Below the pieces are notes generated by a model, which saw only the letters and a program-made list of their open reading frames with translations, did not search any database and had not been told where the DNA came from. A stretch of DNA of 64,000 nucleotides from Brenneria nigrifluens DSM 30175 = ATCC 13028 (GTDB taxonomy: Bacteria > Pseudomonadota > Gammaproteobacteria > Enterobacterales > Enterobacteriaceae), in NCBI RefSeq assembly GCF_005484965.1, contig NZ_CP034036.1, positions 930,001 through 994,000 of the forward strand, given 5' to 3'. The position numbers and the translations under genes are program-made. Shown one piece after another: positions 26,250 through 36,055 of this stretch (position 1 is the stretch's first letter; every line of letters begins with the position of its first letter).

Positions 26250-28481
26250 ATGGTTGCGGTAAGAAGTGCGCATTTGAATACGGCTGGTGAGTTTGTACCT
26301 GACGCGTGGATTGCTTCGCTTGGCATAACCAGTCAGCAGTCGTGTGAACGTTTAGCCGAAACCTGGCATTACTGTGAACAACAAACCCAGGATCATCCCG
26401 ATGCCATGCTGCTGCTGTGGCGCGGTATCGAGATGGTGGAAATTCTGTCCACGCTGAGTATGGACAATGACAGCATGCGCGCCGCCCTGCTGTTTCCCAT
26501 CGCCGACGCCAACGTGGTGGATGAAAGCACGCTGCAGGAAAAATTCGGCAAAAGCATCGTCGATCTGGTGCACGGCGTGCGCGATATGGATGCCATCCGC
26601 CAGTTGAAAGCCACGCAGCATGACTCCGTCGCCTCCGAACAGGTGGATAATATCCGTCGCATGCTGCTGGCGATGGTGGAAGATTTTCGCTGCGTGGTGA
26701 TCAAGCTGGCGGAGCGGATCGCGCATCTGCGCGAAGTGAAAGACGCCCCGGAAGAAGAGCGGGTGCTGGCGGCGAAGGAATGCGGCAATATTTATGCCCC
26801 GCTGGCCAATCGGCTGGGTATCGGGCAGCTCAAATGGGAACTGGAGGATTTTTGCTTCCGCTACCTTCATCCCGAAGAGTACAAGCGTATCGCGACGCTG
26901 CTGCACGAGCGGCGTATCGATCGCGAACAGTACATAGACGACTTCGTCAACACGCTGCGCGCCGCGATGAAAGAAGAGGGCGTGCAGGCGGAAATTTACG
27001 GCCGCCCCAAACATATCTACAGCATCTGGCGCAAGATGCAGAAAAAATCGCTGTCGTTTGACGAGCTGTACGACGTGCGGGCGGTTCGCATCGTGGTGGA
27101 ACGCCTGCAGGATTGCTACGGCGCGCTGGGTATCGTGCATACCCATTACCGCCATCTGCCGGATGAGTTTGACGATTATGTCGCCAATCCGAAGCCGAAC
27201 GGCTATCAGTCGATTCATACGGTGGTGCTGGGACCGCGCGGCAAAACCCTGGAAATTCAGATCCGCACCCGGCAGATGCATGAAGACGCCGAGTTGGGCG
27301 TAGCGGCGCACTGGAAATACAAAGAGGGCACGGTGGCCGGCGGTCGTTCCGGTTACGAAGGCCGCATCGCCTGGCTGCGTAAGCTGATCGCCTGGCAGGA
27401 GGAGATGGCGGACTCGGATGAGGTGCTGGATGAGGTGCGCAGTCAGGTGTTCGACGACCGGGTCTACGTGTTTACGCCGAAAGGCGACGTGGTGGATTTG
27501 CCGGCCGGATCAACGCCGCTGGATTTCGCCTATCACATTCACAGCGATATCGGTCATCGTTGCATCGGCGCGAAAATCGGCGGACGCATCGTCCCGTTCA
27601 CCTACCAACTGCAGATGGGCGATCAGATCGAGGTGATCACCCAGAAACAGCCGAATCCCAGCCGTGACTGGCTGAACCCGAATCTGGGCTATATCACCAC
27701 CAGCCGCGGGCGTTCAAAAATTCACAACTGGTTCCGCAAACAGGATCGCGACAAGAACATTCTGGCCGGCCGTCAGATTCTGGATGATGAACTGGCGCAT
27801 CTGGGGATCGGCCTCAAGGCCGCGGAGAAACTGCTGCTGCCGCGTTATAACGTGAATTCTCTGGATGAACTGCTGGCGGCGATAGGCGGGGGGGATATTC
27901 GCCTTAACCAGATGGTGAATTTCCTGCAGGCGCAGCTGAATCAGCCCAGCGCGGAAGAGCAGGACCGCCAGGCGCTGCGCCAGCTGACGCAGAAATCCCC
28001 GCCGCCGGCCGCGCGTAACAAAGATAAGGGGCGGGTGGTGGTGGAAGGGGTCGGCAACCTGATGCACCACATCGCCCGTTGCTGCCAGCCGATCCCGGGC
28101 GACGAGATCACCGGTTTTATCACCCGCGGCCGGGGGATCTCCATCCATCGGGCCGACTGCGAGCAACTGGACGATCTGCGCAGCCACGCGCCGGAGCGCA
28201 TTGTCGACGCCGTGTGGGGCGAAAGCTATTCCAGCGGCTATTCGCTGGTGGTGAGGGTGACCGCCAACGATCGCAGCGGATTGCTGCGCGATATCACCAC
28301 CATTCTGGCGAACGAAAAGGTCAATGTACTGGGCGTGGCGAGCCGCAGCGATACCAAACAGCAGTTGGCCACCATTGATATGGATATCGAGATTTATAAC
28401 CTTCAGGTGCTGAGCCGTATTCTGGCCAAACTCAACCAACTGCCGGATGTGATTGACGCGCGCCGCCAGCAGGGGGGATGA
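26250..28481 (+). CDS. relA: GTP pyrophosphokinase RelA
   Basis: RelA makes (p)ppGpp on ribosomes stalled by uncharged tRNA, starting the stringent response. The 743 residues follow E. coli RelA (744): an N-terminal HD-type pseudo-hydrolase domain, the synthetase domain (YGRPKHIYSIWRKM, then CYGALGIVHTHYRHLPDEF and NPKPNGYQSIHT), a TGS domain (RVYVFTPKGDVVDLPAGS), a helical and zinc-finger region (RCCQPIPGDEITGF) and a C-terminal ACT domain. It is probably cotranscribed with rlmD. No mazEF pair follows; a hairpin-rich gap leads to mazG. Confidence 0.96.
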   Translation: MVAVRSAHLNTAGEFVPDAWIASLGITSQQSCERLAETWHYCEQQTQDHPDAMLLLWRGIEMVEILSTLSMDNDSMRAALLFPIADANVVDESTLQEKFGKSIVDLVHGVRDMDAIRQLKATQHDSVASEQVDNIRRMLLAMVEDFRCVVIKLAERIAHLREVKDAPEEERVLAAKECGNIYAPLANRLGIGQLKWELEDFCFRYLHPEEYKRIATLLHERRIDREQYIDDFVNTLRAAMKEEGVQAEIYGRPKHIYSIWRKMQKKSLSFDELYDVRAVRIVVERLQDCYGALGIVHTHYRHLPDEFDDYVANPKPNGYQSIHTVVLGPRGKTLEIQIRTRQMHEDAELGVAAHWKYKEGTVAGGRSGYEGRIAWLRKLIAWQEEMADSDEVLDEVRSQVFDDRVYVFTPKGDVVDLPAGSTPLDFAYHIHSDIGHRCIGAKIGGRIVPFTYQLQMGDQIEVITQKQPNPSRDWLNPNLGYITTSRGRSKIHNWFRKQDRDKNILAGRQILDDELAHLGIGLKAAEKLLLPRYNVNSLDELLAAIGGGDIRLNQMVNFLQAQLNQPSAEEQDRQALRQLTQKSPPPAARNKDKGRVVVEGVGNLMHHIARCCQPIPGDEITGFITRGRGISIHRADCEQLDDLRSHAPERIVDAVWGESYSSGYSLVVRVTANDRSGLLRDITTILANEKVNVLGVASRSDTKQQLATIDMDIEIYNLQVLSRILAKLNQLPDVIDARRQQGG

Positions 28482-28853
28482 AGGGGGGGGGTTTTTGGCT
28501 TTTACAATGGCGTAAGAAATTACGCTGAGGTGGGCGACCCCGCGAATGAGCCGCAGGACGCGGCGAAAGCCAGTGCCGCGTCGGGAACGCGTCACTGGCG
28601 GTTCGGAAAAGGGGGCGAACATCGAAGGAACCGCGTTAGCGGCGTGATTTCAGCCAAAAGCCTGGGTTCAAAGGGATGCGGCGTTTGAGCATCCCTTTGT
28701 CGGGCGTGGCGCAATGCGCCAGAGAAATACGGATATTTATCACGCACGAAATTTTTCACTGGCCTGCCATATAAAGAGCCTTTTGTTTAATCACTATCCG
28801 TATGTCACTATCCGCAGCATGTTATTTACCCAATTTTTAAATTGAGATACCCA
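28482..28853. repeat. Hairpin-rich intergenic element between relA and mazG
   Basis: The 372-bp gap has no credible gene. It contains five successive hairpins: 28510-28525 (6 bp, GAAA loop), 28550-28564 (5 bp, loop AGGAC), 28569-28599 (7 bp plus an inner CGCG pair), 28669-28699 (11 bp perfect, 9-nt loop) and 28707-28721 (6 bp). The last 130 bp are AT-rich and probably hold the mazG promoter. The arrangement suggests a repeated intergenic element or a structured RNA; I cannot tell which. Confidence 0.6.
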
Positions 28854-29651
28854 ATGACTTCACCCGCTATTGAGCGCCTGCTCGCCATTATGAAAACCCT
28901 GCGCGATCCGCACAACGGCTGCCCGTGGGATCGGGAACAGACGTTTGACTCCATCGCGTCTTACACGCTGGAAGAAACCTACGAAGTGCTGGACGCCATC
29001 AGCCGTAAGGATTTTGATGATTTGCGCGGCGAGCTGGGGGATCTGCTGTTTCAGGTGGTGTTTTACGCGCAGATGGCGCAGGAGCAGGGGTTGTTTGATT
29101 TTTCCGCCGTTTGTGACGCCATCAGCGACAAGCTGGTGCGCCGGCACCCGCACATTTTTGCCGATGCCCAACTGGCGGACAGCGACGCCGTGCTGGCCAA
29201 CTGGGAGCAAACCAAATCGCGGGAAAGGGCGGAAAAGGATCGCCATTCGCCGCTGGATGATATTCCCGAGGCGCTGCCGGCGCTGATGAAAGCACAAAAA
29301 ATTCAGCAGCGCGTCGCGTCGGTGGGCTTTGATTGGAACAGTTTAGCACCCGTTGTCGACAAGGTTTACGAAGAGATCGACGAAGTGCTGCATGAGGCGC
29401 GGCAAGCCGTTGTTGATGAAGAAAAACTGGGTGAGGAAATCGGCGATTTATTGTTCGCCACGGTTAACCTGTCGCGCCATCTGGGGCACAAGGCCGAGCG
29501 GGCGTTGCAAACCGCCAACCGTAAGTTCAGCCGGCGTTTTCGTCAGGTAGAACAAATCGTTATCGCATCCGGAAAAACGCTGGAGCAGGCCACGCTCGAA
29601 GAGATGGAAGCGGCGTGGCGGCAGGTTAAACTGCAGGAAACAAGCCATTGA
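28854..29651 (+). CDS. mazG: Nucleoside triphosphate pyrophosphohydrolase MazG
   Basis: MazG hydrolyses (d)NTPs to monophosphates and pyrophosphate, and in E. coli it tempers the stringent response. The 265-residue protein has two MazG domains; the N-terminal one shows GCPWDREQTFDSI, LEETYEVLDAI and ELGDLLFQVVF, and the C-terminal one VDKVYEEIDEV and EEIGDLLFATVN with the metal-binding acidic residues. The start chosen is the ATG at 28854, not the TTG 12 nt before it. It lies between relA and pyrG as in E. coli, but without mazEF. Confidence 0.95.
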   Translation: MTSPAIERLLAIMKTLRDPHNGCPWDREQTFDSIASYTLEETYEVLDAISRKDFDDLRGELGDLLFQVVFYAQMAQEQGLFDFSAVCDAISDKLVRRHPHIFADAQLADSDAVLANWEQTKSRERAEKDRHSPLDDIPEALPALMKAQKIQQRVASVGFDWNSLAPVVDKVYEEIDEVLHEARQAVVDEEKLGEEIGDLLFATVNLSRHLGHKAERALQTANRKFSRRFRQVEQIVIASGKTLEQATLEEMEAAWRQVKLQETSH

Positions 29652-29877
29652 TCCTGTTTTGGCCGTTATTGCGATATTTTTATGATATTAACATTATAAA
29701 TATATGATTTTAAATTAATTATATATTGGCGTCGGGCGAGGTTAAACTCCTGTGGCCGGCGGGTTGGGATCCCGGTGGTGGGTAAAACGAACATTTGTGG
29801 CGCTCATCAGGTTCCGGTATACTACTTTCCCGTCTTGGTCGTTCCATCGTCTTTAAACCTAAACTCTCAGGTTCAGC

Positions 29878-31515
29878 ATGACAACTAATTATATTTTTGT
29901 GACCGGCGGGGTCGTTTCCTCTCTGGGTAAAGGCATTGCCGCAGCCTCTCTGGCGGCTATTCTTGAAGCCCGTGGCCTCAACGTTACCATCATGAAACTG
30001 GACCCGTATATCAACGTGGATCCGGGCACGATGAGCCCGACACAGCACGGCGAAGTGTTCGTCACCGAAGACGGCGCGGAAACCGATCTCGATCTGGGCC
30101 ACTACGAGCGCTTTATCCGCACCAAAATGTCGCGCCGCAACAACTTCACCACCGGCCGTATCTACTCCGACGTATTGCGCAAAGAGCGTCGCGGCGACTA
30201 CCTGGGCGCCACGATTCAGGTTATCCCTCATATTACCAACGCCATCAAAGAACGCATCCTTGAGGGGGGCGAAGGGCATGACGTGGTGCTGGTTGAGATC
30301 GGCGGCACCGTCGGCGATATCGAATCGCTGCCGTTCCTTGAAGCGATTCGGCAAATGGCGGTTGAAGTGGGCCGCGAGCATACGCTGTTTATGCACCTGA
30401 CGCTGGTGCCTTACCTGGCCGCCGCCGGTGAAGTGAAAACCAAGCCCACTCAGCACTCGGTAAAAGAGCTGCTTTCCATCGGTATTCAGCCTGACGTGCT
30501 GATTTGCCGTTCCGACCGTACCGTACCGGCCAATGAGCGGGCAAAGATTGCTTTATTCTGCAATGTGCCGGAAAAAGCGGTAATCTCCCTTAAAGACATT
30601 GATTCTATTTATAAAATCCCGTCGCTCTTGAAATCCCAGGGGCTGGACGATTATATTTGTAAACGATTCAGCTTGAACTGTCAGGAAGCCGACCTGTCGG
30701 AATGGGAGCAGGTGGTTTACGAAGAGGCCAATCCGGGCGGCGAAGTCACCATCGGCATGATCGGCAAGTATGTGGCGTTGCCCGACGCCTATAAATCCGT
30801 TATTGAGGCGCTTAAGCACGGCGGATTGAAAAACCGTCTGACGGTGAACATCAAGCTTATCGACTCCCAGGATGTGGAAACCCGCGGCGTCGAGATGCTG
30901 AAAGATTTGGACGCTATCCTGATCCCCGGCGGTTTTGGCTACCGCGGCGTGGAAGGCAAGGTGATGGCGGCGCGTTATGCCCGCGAAAACAACGTCCCTT
31001 ATCTGGGCATTTGCCTGGGGATGCAGGTCGCATTAATGGAGTTTGCCCGTAACGTTGCCGGTATGGATGAGGCAAACTCTACCGAGTTTGTGCCAGACTG
31101 TAAGTACCCGGTGATTGCGCTGATCACCGAATGGCGCGATGAACACGGCAATATAGAAGTACGCGATGAAGCGAGCGATCTGGGCGGCACCATGCGGGTT
31201 GGCGGGCAGCAATGTCATCTGACCGAAGGCAGTCTGGTACGTCAGCTTTACGGTGAGCCGACGATTATTGAACGTCACCGTCATCGTTATGAAGTCAACA
31301 ACATGTTGTTGAAACAGATTGAAGCGGCGGGATTGCGGGTTGCTGGCCTTTCCGCCGACCGCAAACTGGTGGAGATCATAGAACTACCCGATCATCCATG
31401 GTTCGTGGCCTGTCAGTTCCATCCGGAATTTACATCGACGCCGCGGGATGGGCATCCACTGTTTGCCGGCTTTGTCAAAGCCGCTGGCGCGTACCAAAAG
31501 CGTCAGGTGAAGTAA
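29878..31515 (+). CDS. pyrG: CTP synthase PyrG
   Basis: PyrG makes CTP from UTP, ATP and glutamine in the cytoplasm. The 545-residue protein has the N-terminal amidoligase domain (FVTGGVVSSLGKGIAAA, PYINVDPGTMSP) and the C-terminal class I glutamine amidotransferase domain with the catalytic cysteine in YLGICLGMQ and the His/Glu pair in CQFHPEF. Length and sequence are close to E. coli PyrG. The gene is 82 nt upstream of eno, with a possible attenuating hairpin at 31531-31553. Confidence 0.97.
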   Translation: MTTNYIFVTGGVVSSLGKGIAAASLAAILEARGLNVTIMKLDPYINVDPGTMSPTQHGEVFVTEDGAETDLDLGHYERFIRTKMSRRNNFTTGRIYSDVLRKERRGDYLGATIQVIPHITNAIKERILEGGEGHDVVLVEIGGTVGDIESLPFLEAIRQMAVEVGREHTLFMHLTLVPYLAAAGEVKTKPTQHSVKELLSIGIQPDVLICRSDRTVPANERAKIALFCNVPEKAVISLKDIDSIYKIPSLLKSQGLDDYICKRFSLNCQEADLSEWEQVVYEEANPGGEVTIGMIGKYVALPDAYKSVIEALKHGGLKNRLTVNIKLIDSQDVETRGVEMLKDLDAILIPGGFGYRGVEGKVMAARYARENNVPYLGICLGMQVALMEFARNVAGMDEANSTEFVPDCKYPVIALITEWRDEHGNIEVRDEASDLGGTMRVGGQQCHLTEGSLVRQLYGEPTIIERHRHRYEVNNMLLKQIEAAGLRVAGLSADRKLVEIIELPDHPWFVACQFHPEFTSTPRDGHPLFAGFVKAAGAYQKRQVK

Positions 31516-31597
31516 GCTTTTTTTCAGCAGCGCGCGACCTAAACGATCGCGCGTTGTTCGTCTGAGGTTTTAGTTAACTTGTATTGAGGAAAATCTA

Positions 31598-32899
31598 ATG
31601 TCCAAAATTGTTAAAGTCATCGGTCGCGAAATCATCGACTCACGCGGAAATCCGACTGTTGAAGCCGAAGTGCACCTGGAAGGCGGCTTTGTCGGTCTGG
31701 CCGCCGCGCCGTCAGGGGCTTCCACCGGTTCCCGCGAAGCGCTGGAACTACGCGACGGTGACAAATCCCGTTTTCTGGGCAAAGGCGTAACCAAAGCGGT
31801 CGCCGCGGTAAACGGCCCGATTGCTCAGGCTATTCTGGGTAAGGACGCGAAAGATCAGGCCAACGTCGATAAAATCATGATCGACCTGGACGGAACGGAA
31901 AACAAATCCAAATTCGGCGCCAACGCCATTCTGGCCGTTTCTCTGGCAAGCGCCAAAGCGGCCGCGGCTTCCAAGGGCCAGCCGCTGTACGAACACATCG
32001 CCGAACTGAACGGCACCCCGGGCAAATTCTCCATGCCTCTGCCGATGATGAACATTATCAACGGCGGCGAGCACGCTGACAACAATGTTGATATTCAGGA
32101 ATTCATGATCCAGCCGGTTGGCGCGAAAACGGTTAAAGAAGCGATTCGCATCGGTTCCGAAGTTTTCCATACCCTGGCGAAAGTGCTGAAAGCCAAAGGC
32201 CTGAACACCGCGGTCGGCGACGAAGGCGGCTATGCGCCGAACCTGGAGTCCAACGCTGCGGCGCTGGCCGCTATCAAAGAAGCGGTGGAAAAAGCCGGTT
32301 ACGTGCTGGGTAAAGACGTTACTCTGGCGATGGACTGCGCGGCTTCCGAGTTCTACAGCAAAGAAAGCGGCAAGTATGAACTGAAAGGCGAAGGCAAAAC
32401 CTTCACTTCTCAGGAATTCACCCACTATCTGGAAGGCCTGACCAAAGAATATCCGATCGTCTCTATCGAAGACGGCCTGGATGAGTCCGACTGGGACGGT
32501 TTTGCTTACCAGACCAAAGTGCTGGGCGACAAAATCCAGCTGGTTGGCGACGATCTGTTCGTCACCAACACCAAGATCCTGAAAGAAGGTATCGATAAAG
32601 GCATCGCCAACTCCATCCTGATCAAATTCAACCAGATCGGTTCCCTGACCGAAACCCTGGCCGCCATCAAGATGGCGAAAGATGCGGGTTACACGGCGGT
32701 TATCTCTCACCGCTCCGGCGAAACCGAAGACGCCACCATCGCCGACCTGGCGGTAGGTACCGCGGCCGGCCAGATCAAAACCGGTTCCATGAGCCGTTCT
32801 GACCGCGTTGCCAAATACAACCAACTGATCCGTATCGAAGAAGCGCTGGGCAACCGTGCGCCGTTCAACGGTCTGAAAGAAGTGAAAGGCCAGGCTTAA
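31598..32899 (+). CDS. eno: Enolase
   Basis: Enolase converts 2-phosphoglycerate to phosphoenolpyruvate and in enterobacteria is also part of the RNA degradosome. The 433-residue protein has the conserved segments SRGNPTVEAEV, GAPSGASTG-like AAPSGASTGSREALELRD, the metal ligands in the EDGLDESDWDG and VGDDLFVTN regions, and SHRSGETED. Codon use is strongly biased, as for a highly expressed gene. It has a good ribosome-binding site (GAGGAAAA) and its own terminator. Confidence 0.97.
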   Translation: MSKIVKVIGREIIDSRGNPTVEAEVHLEGGFVGLAAAPSGASTGSREALELRDGDKSRFLGKGVTKAVAAVNGPIAQAILGKDAKDQANVDKIMIDLDGTENKSKFGANAILAVSLASAKAAAASKGQPLYEHIAELNGTPGKFSMPLPMMNIINGGEHADNNVDIQEFMIQPVGAKTVKEAIRIGSEVFHTLAKVLKAKGLNTAVGDEGGYAPNLESNAAALAAIKEAVEKAGYVLGKDVTLAMDCAASEFYSKESGKYELKGEGKTFTSQEFTHYLEGLTKEYPIVSIEDGLDESDWDGFAYQTKVLGDKIQLVGDDLFVTNTKILKEGIDKGIANSILIKFNQIGSLTETLAAIKMAKDAGYTAVISHRSGETEDATIADLAVGTAAGQIKTGSMSRSDRVAKYNQLIRIEEALGNRAPFNGLKEVKGQA

Positions 32900-32932
32900 T
32901 CGCCTCTTTCGCTTAAAATAATGTGTTGCTCG

Positions 32933-32956
32933 CGGCCCCGTTTCGGGGCCGTTTTT
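32933..32956 (+). terminator. Rho-independent terminator after eno
   Basis: A 7-bp GC stem (CGGCCCC with GGGGCCG) with loop GTTTC is followed by TTTTT, 34 nt past the eno stop. Confidence 0.9.
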
Positions 32957-33285
32957 CCGTATACAATAATTAACGGCTTGTTGCAGCGCCGCTTTCCCCC
33001 TCATACAACACAAATATTGTGCCCGTTCTCAAAACGCCATCCTTGGGCGTGCATTCCTTTTCGTTGGTTATTACATTAATCGGACTCGTGGTTTTTAAAA
33101 TATAAAACGCCTTTTTATAAAAACTTTGAAGCCGATCGCCATGTTCTTCTTTCGGCTGCCAGTGCATCACCGGTGGTGGCAAAAGGACAAAGGTTTTCCG
33201 CTTGGTCGAACGTTACGTTATGAAAATAGCGGCAAGGGGGCCTGCCGCTCAACGTTTATAAACACAATGACCGGGAAGGATGGCA
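32957..33285. promoter_or_regulatory. Intergenic region upstream of rhiT
   Basis: This stretch of about 330 bp between the eno terminator and rhiT has no credible gene and must hold the rhiTN promoter. The AT-rich palindrome ATAAAACGCCTTTTTAT at 33102-33118 resembles a KdgR operator, which would fit the pectin regulon, but the match is imperfect. No clear CRP site was seen. Confidence 0.5.
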
Positions 33286-34851
33286 ATGAAAACACGTAAG
33301 ATCGGGTTGGCCAACTATTTAGCCTATGGCTCGGGCGACTTTCTTGGGGCCGGCACCACGGCGCTGACGGCGGCCTGGCTGCTTTATTTCTATACCACGT
33401 TCTGCGGCCTGACGCCCATTGAAGCCACGTTTATTTTTGCCATGGCCCGGGTACTGGACGCCGTCGTCAGCCCGCTGATGGGCTTCCTGAGCGACAACTT
33501 CGGTTCCACCTGGCTGGGCAAACGCTTCGGCCGGCGCAAATTTTTTATCCTGCTCGGCATCCCCTGCGTATTCAGCTACAGTTTTATGTGGGTCGGCGAC
33601 ATGGGATACTGGTACTACCTGCTGACCTATCTGCTGTTCGATATCGTCTACACCATGATTCTGGTGCCGTATGAAACGCTGGTGCCGGAAATGACCGACG
33701 ACTTTAAGCAGAAAACCAAATTCTCCGGCGCGCGTATCGCGCTGGCGCAGCTTTCCGCCATTCTGGCCGCTTTCCTGCCCGGTATTCTGCTTAGCCACTT
33801 TGGTAAAGACAACGCCGTCTCGTTCTTCTATGCCAGTCTGGTGTTCTCCGTTATTTGCGCGCTGGTGCTGACGCTGGTCTACCTATTTACCTGGGAGCGG
33901 CCGCGTGAACTGATGTCGGAAGCGTCGCTGCGGGCGGAAAAGGAACGCCAGTCCCTGTCGCTGGTGGACAGCCTGAAACGTTTGAACGTCGAACTGTTGT
34001 CGACGCTGCGTATCCGTATTTTCCGTCAGCATCTGGGCATGTATCTGGGCGGCTATATCGCCCAGGACGTGTTCAACGCCGTGTTTACCTATTATGTGGT
34101 CTTTGTGTTAATGCAAAGCCCGACGATGGCCTCCAACCTGATGGGCACCATGGCGATCCTGCAATTTATCTCGGTTATCGGCATGATCCCGCTGTGCATC
34201 CGTTTCGGGCCCGCGCCGTCTTACCGTCTGGTGGTGTGCCTGTTCGGGATGAGCGCCATCTCTTACGCCGTCCTCTGGTACAGCGGCATGCATGACGCCT
34301 TCTCGCTGCTGCTGCTGATTTCCGCGCTGGCCGGTCTGGGCCGCGGCGGCATCAACTACGTTCCCTGGAACACCTATACCTATATCGCCGATGTGGATGA
34401 AGTGATTACCGCGCAGCGCCGCGAGGGGATTTTCGCCGGCATTATGACCCTGACCCGCAAGGCTTCTCAGGCCGGCGCGGTAATGCTGGTGGGGATCGTG
34501 CTGCAACTGTCCGGCTTTGTCTCGGGGCAGAGCGTACAGGCGCCGAGCGTCAGCCATACCATCCTGATGATCCTCAGTTTCGGCACCGTCGGGGTGCTGG
34601 CGCTGGGCTTCCTGGTTTCCCTGCGCTTTAAGCTCAATCTGCACACGCATAGCGTACTGCGGGAAGAAACGCAGAAGATGCGCGAAGCGGGGCGGCCGGT
34701 GCCCGAAAATATCACCCCGCAGGCCAGAGCGACCGTCGAAATGTTGGCCGGCATGCCTTATGAGTCGCTCTGGGGCAACAACAATGTCGGCTATCTCAAC
34801 CGTCATAAGGCGAAGACCACCCCCATGTTACCCAGTCCTGATAAACGATAA
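33286..34851 (+). CDS. rhiT: Rhamnogalacturonide transporter RhiT (GPH family)
   Basis: This membrane transporter is predicted to import unsaturated rhamnogalacturonides released from pectin. The 521-residue protein has about 12 membrane segments and the glycoside-pentoside-hexuronide cation symporter pattern (VLDAVVSPLMGFLSDN, GKRFGRRKFFILLG, LVPYETLVPEMTDDF, GRGGINYVPWNTYTYIADVDE). The name rests on its pairing with rhiN, the operon described in Dickeya dadantii. Two in-frame ATGs exist; the GGAAGGA site is correctly spaced for the one at 33286 rather than 33280. Confidence 0.82.
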   Translation: MKTRKIGLANYLAYGSGDFLGAGTTALTAAWLLYFYTTFCGLTPIEATFIFAMARVLDAVVSPLMGFLSDNFGSTWLGKRFGRRKFFILLGIPCVFSYSFMWVGDMGYWYYLLTYLLFDIVYTMILVPYETLVPEMTDDFKQKTKFSGARIALAQLSAILAAFLPGILLSHFGKDNAVSFFYASLVFSVICALVLTLVYLFTWERPRELMSEASLRAEKERQSLSLVDSLKRLNVELLSTLRIRIFRQHLGMYLGGYIAQDVFNAVFTYYVVFVLMQSPTMASNLMGTMAILQFISVIGMIPLCIRFGPAPSYRLVVCLFGMSAISYAVLWYSGMHDAFSLLLLISALAGLGRGGINYVPWNTYTYIADVDEVITAQRREGIFAGIMTLTRKASQAGAVMLVGIVLQLSGFVSGQSVQAPSVSHTILMILSFGTVGVLALGFLVSLRFKLNLHTHSVLREETQKMREAGRPVPENITPQARATVEMLAGMPYESLWGNNNVGYLNRHKAKTTPMLPSPDKR

Positions 34852-34870
34852 CGCAATAGGATAATTGACC

Positions 34871-36010
34871 ATGACCGTATTCAGTGTAAAACACAGCCCG
34901 CTTTTACGTCAGCCCGAACGTTTTATTTCCCGTGAGGAACTGAAGGCGCTGATTTGCCGAGTCACCGATAATCTGGTGAATATTGAAGATAAGACCGGCG
35001 AGTTTCTGTTACGGCTGGACGACGGCCGGGTGATTGATACCAAGGGCTGGGCCGGCTGGGAATGGACGCATGGCATCGGGTTGTACGGTATTTATCAGTA
35101 TTATCAGCAAACGGGGGACGAGCAGATGCGGGCCATTATCGATGACTGGTTCGCCGCGCGGCTCGCCGAGGGCACGCCGACCAAGAATGTGAATACCGTT
35201 TGCCCTTTCCTGACACTGGCCTACCGCTACGAGGAAACGCGCGATCCCCGCTGGCTGCCGTATCTGGAACGCTGGGCCGAATGGGTGATGTATGAGATGC
35301 CGCGCACCCGGAAGCGCGGGTTGCAGCACATTGTCTATAACAGTGAGAATACCGGGCAGTTATGGGACGACACGCTGATGATGAGCGTGTTGCCGCTGGC
35401 GAAAATCGGCAAACTGTTGAACCGTCCGGAGTTTGTGGAAGAGGCGACCTATCAGTTCCTGCTGCACGTCCAGTATCTGATGGATCGCGAGAGCGGTCTG
35501 TGGTTCCACGGCTGGACGTTCGCAGAGCAGCACAACTTCGCCAAGGCGCGCTGGGCGAGAGGCAATAGCTGGCTGACGGTGGCGATCCCCGAGTTTATCG
35601 AACTGCTGGATCTGCCGGAGCACAATGCCACGCGCCGTTTCCTGTTGCAGGTGCTGGAAAGCCAGATTGAGGCGCTGGCGAAATATCAGGATGACAGCGG
35701 CCTGTGGCACACGCTGATTGACGATCCGCAATCCTATCTGGAAAGCTCGGCAACCGCCGGCTTTGCCTACGGCATGTTAAAAGCGGTGCGCAAGCGCTAT
35801 GTGGACCAGCGTTACGCGGTGGTGGCGGAGAAAGCGATTCGCGGCGTGATAAACCACGTCAACGCCGAGGGAGAGCTGACACGGGTCTCGTTCGGCACCG
35901 CGATGGGCAACGATCTCGATTTTTACCGTGAAATCGCGCTGACTTCCATGCCGTACGGACAGGCGATGGCGATCCTCTGCCTGGCGGAATATCTGCGGAT
36001 TTACCTGTAA
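34871..36010 (+). CDS. rhiN: Unsaturated rhamnogalacturonyl hydrolase RhiN (GH105)
   Basis: GH105 enzymes remove the unsaturated galacturonyl unit from the end of rhamnogalacturonan oligomers. The 379-residue protein lacks a signal peptide, so it acts in the cytoplasm on the products that RhiT imports. The (alpha/alpha)6 barrel pattern is seen in GWAGWEWTHGIGLYGIYQYY, NTGQLWDDTLMM (Asp-Asp near 166-167, the expected catalytic region), WARGNSWLTVAIPEF and SSATAGFAYGMLKAV. It starts 19 nt after rhiT, so the two form an operon. The ATG at 34871 is preferred to the TTG two codons earlier. Confidence 0.88.
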   Translation: MTVFSVKHSPLLRQPERFISREELKALICRVTDNLVNIEDKTGEFLLRLDDGRVIDTKGWAGWEWTHGIGLYGIYQYYQQTGDEQMRAIIDDWFAARLAEGTPTKNVNTVCPFLTLAYRYEETRDPRWLPYLERWAEWVMYEMPRTRKRGLQHIVYNSENTGQLWDDTLMMSVLPLAKIGKLLNRPEFVEEATYQFLLHVQYLMDRESGLWFHGWTFAEQHNFAKARWARGNSWLTVAIPEFIELLDLPEHNATRRFLLQVLESQIEALAKYQDDSGLWHTLIDDPQSYLESSATAGFAYGMLKAVRKRYVDQRYAVVAEKAIRGVINHVNAEGELTRVSFGTAMGNDLDFYREIALTSMPYGQAMAILCLAEYLRIYL

Positions 36011-36055
36011 TCAGGGTGCGGACATCCCCGGCGCGCGGGATGTCCGTCGGCGGGC

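Noticed and set aside
28482..28853. Relic of a mazEF toxin-antitoxin pair
   Set aside because: No frame in this gap resembles MazE or MazF; many enterobacteria lack the pair at this site.
31748..33013. 421-codon minus-strand frame opposite eno
   Set aside because: Strong codon bias of eno suppresses stops on the other strand; the predicted protein is unlike any family I know.
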